From contig OZ034971.1 of NCBI GenBank assembly GCA_964030785.1, forward strand, positions 38,616,304 through 38,680,303: 64,000 nt of DNA. Direction: 5' to 3'. A model generated the notes under the pieces. The model searched no databases. It was not told where the DNA came from and saw only the letters and a list, made by a program, of their open reading frames with translations. Source of the stretch: Siderastrea siderea (taxonomy: Eukaryota > Cnidaria > Anthozoa > Scleractinia > Rhizangiidae). The position numbers and the translations under genes were made by a program. Shown here in pieces: positions 56,351 through 64,000 of the stretch (positions are counted from its first letter, which is position 1; each line of letters opens with the position of its first letter).

Positions 56351-57232
56351 ATTTTGTCTCCCCCATTTTTTCTTTCTTTCTTCTTTTTGGTTGTTGCTTC
56401 GTTTTGATTTTCGAACAACTCTTAAATAAAACTGGTGGAAAAACTGGGCTCTGCATTTTGCTCAAAAACAGAACAACGCGTAAATTTGAATTCCACGGAC
56501 TGATTGTTTGAGAAACAATTACACTAGTAGTTTGGAGGCAAACGACCTGTGTTAGATTTAAACAATATTTCACCTATTAAACGCGAAACCGCCAGTTTCA
56601 GTCAGACTCTCGCGAGCAGTAATTGAATTTCCGATCTTTTGCAGTAAAATAAATTACTCATGTTGTCCTTTCTGCAAGTGGTAATTTCTTTTGGAGGGAA
56701 GGAAATGTATCTAAGGCTTATATCTGATGAAAAACCTTTCCCTTTATAATTTGTTCTTCAGAGATTAAAAAAACTAAACAAATTGGGAAGCAAATTCGTG
56801 GAGGAAAAACAATAACGGCACCTAACTGAACCCAGCCGATAGTCTATAAAGTCTTAACAGAAAACCTTCCTCCTCTCGGTCTGAAAAATTGTCAGTAGCT
56901 TTTATAAACTTAACTGCAGCAACCGATGGAATGAAAACTGGGTCGACCAAACTCTGTCAGAAGTTGACCAGGCAGACGAGTTGCCGACTTTGATATAAAC
57001 GCCAATGAGCTATTCGAACGATAAAGAACAAATCGAAAACAGGGACTTCACATATTTACAAAGTTTTTAAAAAATTTAACTAGTACTAATAAACGATTTT
57101 TTTGAACATGACGCGAAATACAGGTCAGTTTGCTGCAGCGCTGCTGATTCCGATTTTGTCGCATTTCGTGTTATTTGTCAACATCAGAATTCGATGAAAA
57201 CCCAAAACGATAACCCATTTAGTTTAGAGTGA

Positions 57233-57642
57233 GGGGCCGTTCACATGATACCGGAATGACTTTCATTCCAGAACGAGTTCACTCCATCCCCATATATTTC
57301 TCTGTATTTGTTTACATGATACCGAGACGAAGTTCGGTCCCGCACAAGTCTTTCCGGAATGAGTTCATTCCGGTTTTCAATCCGAATGAAATTCTCGTTC
57401 TGGTATGACATTTCGTTCTGGTATCATGTAAACTGAAACCGAACTCCGTTCCGAGATGAAAACGCAAATCGTATAGTCTGGGGCGAGTGGAGCATGCGTA
57501 TCGTTTTCAAGTTGTGGACAAAACGGTCGTTTTCAAGATGGCCGAGTCGGTCAATTTTGTCATGTGAATGCAGTACGAACTCCGTTCGGGGACGAAACTC
57601 ATTCCGGAATGAAACTCATTCTGGTATCTTGTGAACAGCCCC
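57233..57642. mobile_element. MITE with GGGGC(C/T)GTTCAC ends
   Basis: The inverted ends GGGGCCGTTCACATGATACC and the complement of GGTATCTTGTGAACAGCCCC are flanked by TGA on both sides. The interior is filled with CATTCCGGAATGA-like and GTTCCGTTC-like repeats. It is non-coding, 410 bp. Confidence 0.75.
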
Positions 57643-58054
57643 TGAGTTATAGTTATGGGCTCCTGCTCCAGCTCATTCAAGCGAACGGCCAATAGTCTGA
57701 GACGATTTGACAAGTCTTGACAGTTAAATGACAGGATATTGAAGCATTGTAAAAACCAAGGAAGACGGCGCAAGAAAAGAAAAAATTATGCGTACAGTTT
57801 GAAGCCCGAAAAAAATTAATAATTACAATAGAGCTGTGACCTTCGATTTCGAATTCACATGACCAGCCCGAGCGTTTTGGAACAATTCAGAACAATTTGC
57901 TGCGCTGTGAAAAAGCACTTTCGGCTTCTTAAGAACACTTTTCGAAAGAATATCGCGCCCGAAAATAGCCCCGCAAAACTTTGGGGCCCGAAAGAGTTTT
58001 CGGGTTTTCTAATAAACGAACACCAACTTACTCATGGGAGCTCCGCTGTTAGGC

Positions 58055-60330
58055 TAGCCTATCTATATATATTAATTGTTTATATCTCAGGACGTTAGTA
58101 ATTCCTCTGTATAGTACTTTATTTATAGGCAAATTTTCAACGTTATTTCCTGACCATGGATGTATCAAGACGGGGCGAATCATAACCGTTCGCCTACAAA
58201 CATAATTCCCCAATAGTCACAAGATATTTCTCCGCCCAATATGGAAGATATTTTCTTCCAAATAGCCGTCAATATAATGAAATATTGCCGTCTTAATTTG
58301 CAGTTAGACACTATAGGGTTTATAGAAATGCTGTTCTGGCTGTTGTGTCTGTACATAAAAACCCCAAGAAGGAAGTCCAGTTGAATGCCTTGATTTTTTT
58401 ACGGTTAACTTAATTTGAGGTCTCGAACAATCCAAAAATGCCTCTAAAGGTTCGTGGAGTGAGTTTTAAGAAATCTTTGAGATTGGTTTCTTTAGAATTT
58501 TTAGTACATCTCTGAAGAATATTGAATTGCAGGTCTTAATTAAAAAAGACCGATATAAGGCATAATAATTCAACTAGACTATTTTACTGAGAGCTTTTGG
58601 TCAGCGTTCCAAAGGCTTTTAGGGTCCGAGGGCTCCAGGTTTCCGTCCTTAATTAATGCAAGGCTCCTGTACTCCAACAAAGGAAAATTGACAGAGGCTT
58701 TTGGGCTTTATCGCAATACTTCGCGCTCAAGAGAAGATTCATGCTTCAAGGAACCAACGTGAGAATCTCAATCCGCGCTATCCAAGCAAATAAATGTTTG
58801 GGTTCCGGGCGCCATGGCAAAACTTTTCGGGCGTTTTTGCTCCAGAGACACCCTCTTTGGGATCCTGTTTGGTGCTGCTTGTTCTCTGCTGAGATGGGTG
58901 GCTAATGGCGCAGTGGGACATCGAAAAACAACGAAATTAACATGTGAATGGGTGTCATCTCTTTATTTTTATGTCCCATCCAGCGCGGCGGATTTTGTAC
59001 CACGTGACCAAGTCATGCAAAGGGCCTGTCAATGCCTTGCAGGGAAAAATGAGTACTCTTCTCCCATTTTTACGCTCGTGTCGTCAAAACTGCATCCGTT
59101 TCTAAAGGATATCTTTTTGTTTTTAAGCTTTTCCAGTTCAATGAAAGGCTTTATCTGTTTGGTGTTCCCTCAAAATGAGTTTATCTTGAGTGGTTGCGTG
59201 TTAGTGTGCTCTTAATTCCCCTCCTCCCCCCCACTGCCCGTAATGTTTGATTGATGTTAGATTCCGGAATGTGTTTTGATAGCGAATAAGTAAACACATC
59301 TGAAGTAGTGCTCAAGTATAGTTGTTGCCTCGATTTCTTTGTTTGCATTTAAAAACGTGACCAATTAGCAAAATTTCAAGAAGTTACGGTATGGTTTATT
59401 TGTTCGAATATATTTTACTATACTGAGCTGTTACATGATTTTTTTTCTACTCTCAAACTTGTGGATTTTCACCGATAACATTGCAAGTGCGTGTATTATG
59501 GAATGACAGCTGTGAGTGACCACAAGCAGTATTTCTTTTTAACTGTTACAAATTAGATTTTGTAAATGCTCGAACAACAGAACATTTTCTGCAATTCGGC
59601 CTCTGCAATAATATCTTGTTTGAGCACGATGTTCTCGTTATGTGAATATCTTATCCAGAACACCACCTTTTCAATGACCTTACGTGTACCCTTCATTGAT
59701 TAGGAGCTTGGTTTTACTGTTGGGGTCGGTACACCCAAAGGCTTAGTCAAGTCGAGGGACTTGTCCCCTCTCATCTTTACACGGGGGAATAATTGGAGGG
59801 TCTTCTAGGAAGACTGTGTGCTTGGGACGTGTTACTTGAGCGTGCACACAGTGGGACTTGTTGAGGGACAGGAGACATGTCCCCTTGTGTGTACCAACCT
59901 TCACTTGTACTTTTCACCACTCAGTACAGTGGCCCTTAACGCATGAGACTTAGTCGAAGGCTCAAGGGAAAAAATTCCGTATAGGTCCGCCTACAGTAAA
60001 AATGCGATAAAACTAGAGGCCTTTACTTAATGTAAGCTTAGTAAGAGTGGTTTGTCAGGAAAGAATAACGTCTAGTTTATGGCCATGATACACTACAATT
60101 CACTCCAAGCAGTTAACGTAGCTTGCGTACGTCCAAGCTTGTTACTGGAATCCACATTTTTCTCCAAATTAAACCTTTTTGTTAAGACCGTCTTCGGCCT
60201 TAAGTTTTTGTGGGTGATATCCTGGGAAGCTAGCGTTTCTTTTTCGCGCAAAGGTAAAATGTGACAGCGAAGTTGCGAAGGGAATGACGAGAATGTAATA
60301 GTTTTGCATTTTTTGTCGATACTAGAATAG
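58055..60330 (+). repeat. Dispersed repeat R2, copy III (3' part)
   Basis: It aligns with 8025-9300 (TATCTCAGGACGTTA, CCGCCCAATATGGAAGATAT, AAGTCCAGTTGAATGCC, GGGACTTGTTGAGGGACAGG) and with copy II through CGCAAAGGTAAAAT at about 60247. 58890-59700 has no match in copy I and is an extra insertion without recognised content. Confidence 0.65.
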
Positions 60331-60714
60331 CGACAAGTTGCGCTTTATGTAGGCATTATTGTCAGTTCCTGATGAAATAGATGAAACTGAACCAGCTGAA
60401 ATATATTAAACATCTCAAAGATTTCTGAGGACTCACTCAGAAACAACGCATCATCTTTGCAGGTTTCTTTAAAACACAACGGATTTTACGGTAGTTCTCT
60501 TTTAATATCGGTTAGTACAAGGGGCACCTAAACATTTCTTAAAAGTAAAATTGAAAGGCTTTATTACGACGCAGACTGACAATTTTCGAAGCTATAATCA
60601 TAATCATTAATGATTACCAGTGTTTCAGTGCCTTTTAAAGCCGTTTGCAGAAGATTTGCCACAGAGCAAAGACGGTTTCTCCGAACCATTTTAAACGTAA
60701 TCGTTTCAGCCCGA

Positions 60715-61460
60715 CGTAGCCAATCGAACGAATCCGAACGACCAATCAATCGAACTCAATCGAACTCTAATCGTTCGATTGTTTTTCTATTGGTTCGGCA
60801 ACCGAACATAATCGAACAGGAACTTTTCGATGAGTTCGATTTCCGAACTTAATCGAACCCATCGACCTTAATCGACCCGATTAGTTTAATTTCGTTCGGT
60901 AGTAAAACAAAACGACATAAATATCGTAAGCACTGTAGTATTAATAGAATCGAATTACAAAACAGAGAGATTTCCCTCTTATAACCATGTGAGCTAGGTA
61001 TAAAAACAAAAACACTTTGCAATCAGTCAACTTAAACCTTTATTGTTTTATCGGTTAGCAAAGGCCCGAGTACAGACACCAGTTCGCGTTGTAAACTGAT
61101 GCCCTAACTGACCTCGGTCGTTTTCGTAGAGTACCTTCAGAGCTGGTCCTCGATCTCCTCTTTTCCTTCTAACAATGTACTTTTCTCCAACACTGACTAC
61201 AAAGGAGCTCTCAGTCGTGATAGCCCTTGACAACCACTTCGAAAAGTGTGGGTTTCACTTGCATCATCTTTTCCGTGTACGCCCGGTGTTCGTGGTTGAA
61301 AGAGAAGCCTACACATAGCTTATTTGACCGCAACGCACTATTTGAAACCAAATGAAACCCGTTTGGAATGACAAAGCGCAGGCCAAGAACATAGCTCTTT
61401 TGGTCTCGAGTTCGATTCTGTTCGATTACAGAAGTGTTCGATTTTCGAACGTTCGATTGT
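60715..61460. repeat. AATCGAAC-rich region with inverted ends
   Basis: 60715-60870 contains many AATCGAAC / ATCGAACT words, and 61405-61460 contains the complement (GTTCGATT), so the two ends are in inverse orientation. Between them the minus strand has open frames (61603-61211 and 61233-61048) that would join after a frame change into one unrecognised basic protein (ending with a ...VGEKYIVRRKRGDRGPALKVL-like stretch). It may be an element carrying a decayed gene. Nothing more can be said. Confidence 0.4.
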
Positions 61461-61730
61461 GTATATGGACTCAGAGCTTTTTCAGTCATTGCCCCCCGAC
61501 TGTGGAACGATCTGCCCATGGCAATTCGATCTATTGATAATATAAATGTTTTTAAATCTAAGTTAAAACCTTCCTTTTTAAACAAGCTTATGCTTTGTAG
61601 CAATGTACAATGTAATTTTTAATTTTATTATTTTATTATTATTATTATTATTATTTTTTAAGCATTGTAAAGTGCTTAGCACTTAAACGGATAAGCGCTA
61701 TAGAAATATTACTGTAAATGGTTTGAACCC
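61440..61730 (+). mobile_element. LINE 3' end
   Basis: The plus strand reads YGLRAFSVIAPRLWNDLP, the closing motif of several LINE groups, then a FKSKLK tail and a stop. An (ATT)n run (61622-61655) and the 3' UTR word AAGCGCTATAGAAATATTACTG follow. It is 5' truncated and related in type to 27700-28075. Confidence 0.7.
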
Positions 61731-61749
61731 AGGAGTCATATCATAATTC

Positions 61750-62550
61750 GGTAAATTGTGATCGTCCGGGTGAGTGTAGTCCTGAGAAGGACTGTTTGAG
61801 GTGACATTGACTGACGTTTCGACAACCTGAGCGGAAGTCATCATCAGAGTCAAGTGAACTGTGAATCGTCAGTAGATGTTATAAGTCTCTGGTCGATGTC
61901 CTGATTGGTCGACGATGTCGTGATGTTGTTGGTCGTCTCTCAGTTAAACCGTGATGTTATTGGCTGTGAAGACTGTTAAACGTGATTGGTGCGTTTCGAT
62001 CCGTCTTTTGTGAGTCAAATGTCCTTTGATCTATTGCTAGTCAAATAAGTCGGTTTGTCTACTGTTTGTCTGTCTTGTTATTGTCGGCAATCAGTCGTTT
62101 GTAAGGTGCAGGTAGCTGTTGGCAACGGTTCAGTGGTGTTTGTTCTAAGTTAGTAAACCAGCTTTCCAGAGTGATTCGTTGATAGTAGTCCGTACTGTAG
62201 GTAATGAATTCAGCAGAGTCCCAGTCGATTCTGCGGTTTGTTTTTAAATGGTGCTCAGCAATGTGATTGTTGATATCACCATTACTAGTCGCTCGTTTGT
62301 GTTCAGTTAGTCGGACGTTCAAATTTCTGCCGGTCTCACCAATATAAGTGGCCTGGCAGTCGCAGCATTTGATTTTATAAACTGCTCCCCGTCTGTCCCT
62401 CGGTTCGTCTTTGTCTTTAACGTTCGTCAGTAGCTGTCGTAGAGTAGTGATAGGTTTGTGAGCAACGCGGATGTTGTAGGGTTGTAGGATTCGTGCGATA
62501 GTTTCAGAAGTCCCTTTGATGCAAGGTATGGTTGCCGTAGTGAGAGGTGT
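61750..62550 (-). mobile_element. Penelope-like element, 3' part, inverted copy
   Basis: On the minus strand the C-terminal part is open through ATYIGETGRNLNVRLTEHKR, a GIY-YIG endonuclease, and ends at 62059. Its 3' UTR carries the hammerhead-like fold at 61810-61873. The copy begins at about 62550 in the linker between RT and endonuclease, exactly where the plus-strand copy starts. The two are head to head, a known arrangement for Penelope-like insertions. Confidence 0.85.
61810..61873 (-). ncRNA. Hammerhead-ribozyme-like motif
   Basis: On the minus strand a 7-bp outer stem (ACTGACG with CGTCAGT) encloses CTGATGA, a short stem (GAC...GTC with inner CC...GG) and GAAA directly before the closing strand. 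This is the order of a hammerhead core. Two deviations are seen: GAT where the cleavage triplet (usually GTC) would be, and an extra T before stem II. Penelope-like elements are known to carry hammerhead motifs in their terminal repeats. Activity of this copy is doubtful. Confidence 0.5.
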
Positions 62551-64000
62551 CGACTGAAAACGACTGTAAACGACTGAAAACCGACGAAAACATTGTCATA
62601 CTCCCCGCTGACAAAGGACGAGTGACTGTTGTTATGGACAAGACAGACTATTACGACAAAATGGACGCACTTGTTAACGACAAACAGACCTACCAAGTAC
62701 TTAAACGAGACCCGACGCCAGCACTTCAACGCAAACTTAACAGCAAACTACTTGACCTCAAGAAAACTGACGCTATTGACATTCAACGCTACAGAAGACT
62801 GAGGTGCCGTGTACCACAACCACCAAACTTTACGGACTACCGAAACTGCTCAAACCTAACATACCCATGCGACCCATAGTCTCATTCTGTGGGTCCCCGA
62901 CCTACCAACTGTCCAAATACTTGACTACTGTACTGAAACCTTTGACCGAAGAATCACGACACAAACTACAGTCGACTGAGAACTTTACTGACGCAATCAA
63001 GACTTTACAAGTACCTGACGACTACAAACTAGTGTCTTTTGATGTGAAATCACTGTTCACCACTATTCCACTTCAACTGGCTCTAGACTGCACTGAGACC
63101 GCCATCAACAACTCTACTATTGAACTACCGCTACCTACAGACGACTTAATGAACTTACTGAACCTTTGTCTTTATTAACTTCTACGTATTTTCAGTACAA
63201 CCCTAAGCACTACAAACAGTTGCACGGAACGGCTTTGGGCTCACCAGTTTCCGTTGTTGTTGCAGAAATTGTTATGCAAAACATCGAGGAACGAGCCCTC
63301 GCAACTTACAAACGAACACTACCACTCTGGCTACGTTACGTTGACGATACCTTTACAGCCGTACACAAAGACGAAATCGACGATTTTCACGAACACCTCA
63401 ATTGACAAAACGCCGACATACAGTTCACTAAGGAGATCGAGGAAAATGGTAAAATACCTTTTCTAGACTGCTTAGTTACCCGAGACAATAACGAACTACG
63501 GACGACAATTTACAGAAAACCGACACATACCGACAGACTACTCGACCAATCATCTTACAACCCAACCTCTCACAAAGCTACGACTATACGGACCCTGACA
63601 AGACGCGCGCAACTAGTTTGTGACTCACCCGACAGCTTAACGGACGAAATCAAGAACAATTACAATCGGGACTTTATTAGACACAACACTTACAGAAGCT
63701 CCGAAACAAACGCTACGAACACTAACGCGACACCTGTCACTACTGCAACCATACCTTACATCAAAGGGACTTCTGAAACTATCGCACGAATCCTACAACC
63801 CTACAACATCCGCGTTGCTCACAAACCTATCACTGCTCTACGACAGCTACTGACGAACGTTAAAGACAAAGACGAACCGAGCGACAGACGGGGAGCAGTT
63901 TATAAAATCAAATGCTGCGACTGCCAGGCCACTTATATTGGTGAGACCGGCAGAAATTTGAACGTCCGACTAACTGAACACAAACGAGCGACTAGAAATG
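62551..64000 (+). pseudogene. Penelope-like element: RT and GIY-YIG, runs off the window
   Basis: In order it shows ADKGRVTVVMDKTDYYDKM near the RT start, KLYGLPKLLK, SFDVKSLFTTIPL, LHGTALGSPVS, the catalytic box LRYVDDTF, FLDCLVTR, and the endonuclease ATYIGETGRNLNVRLTEHKR at the right edge. Frame changes near 62810 and 63175 and an in-frame TGA at about 63403 disable this copy. Penelope-like RTs are related to telomerase, and the GIY-YIG nuclease makes the target cut. The 3' end is outside the window. Confidence 0.85.

Larger units (their letters stand above)
54418..58048. mobile_element. 3.6-kb insertion in R2 copy III with AGCGGAGCTCC ends
   Basis: AGCGGAGCTCC at the left and its complement GGAGCTCCGCT at the right bound a segment absent from R2 copy I at the equivalent point (about 8020). 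The interior contains a nested MITE (57233-57642) and no recognisable transposase. Whether it is one element or several is unclear. Confidence 0.45.

Overview
The window is eukaryotic, AT-rich and gene-poor. It is dominated by transposable elements, tandem and inverted repeats and microsatellites, with spliced genes (GT-AG introns) and no operons. It carries several LINE lineages, a Penelope-like element with a GIY-YIG module, a Ty3/gypsy element, many MITEs, a tRNA-derived SINE, a CbbX/SpoVK-type AAA+ ATPase and a galaxin-like cysteine motif. Together these suggest an invertebrate, most likely an anthozoan cnidarian and possibly a stony coral. That assignment is inference: no rRNA, mitochondrial or diagnostic housekeeping gene is present.

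Layout. 1-500: decayed LINE fragment. 700-5304: a cluster of an unrecognised secreted-peptide precursor gene, namely a decayed minus-strand copy (A), a duplicated first exon (B) and one complete three-exon gene (C). 5361-10100: MITEs, one copy of a roughly 2-kb dispersed repeat (called R2 here) and a frameshifted galaxin-like exon. 10420-10633: a decayed exon of the peptide family (copy D). 11255-14975: R2 copy II interrupted by a 5'-truncated LINE whose RT frame is still open. 15000-22200: mostly non-coding, with foldback MITEs, a 91-bp-arm hairpin, a 253-bp tandem duplication and a SINE. 22494-24820: a Tx1-like LINE lacking its RT. 25372-28669: a DDE-type transposase-like gene whose N- and C-terminal halves lie divergently on opposite strands. 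28700-32340: no convincing gene.

32383-40648: a giant foldback structure. Two opposed arrays of a ~204-bp unit (about 8 and 11 copies) flank a ~3.4-kb centre with an intron-containing AAA+ ATPase gene. A second, shorter array follows and ends inside exon 2 of another peptide-gene copy (E). 40649-42128 continuing at 52062-52316: a segmental duplicate of the region around gene C. It is split by a TTAA-flanked DNA transposon with long terminal inverted repeats, which itself received a Ty3/gypsy element with identical 107-bp LTRs and a CAAGA target duplication. 52330-61400: R2 copy III with nested MITEs. 61440-64000: a LINE 3' end and two head-to-head Penelope-like copies, one ending in a hammerhead-ribozyme-like fold.

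The most novel items are the peptide precursor family (signal peptide, pro-region, RRRKR site, tiny three-cysteine C-terminal peptide) with duplicated first exons and repeat-built upstream regions; the foldback element enclosing an AAA+ gene; and the split, divergent transposase-like gene.
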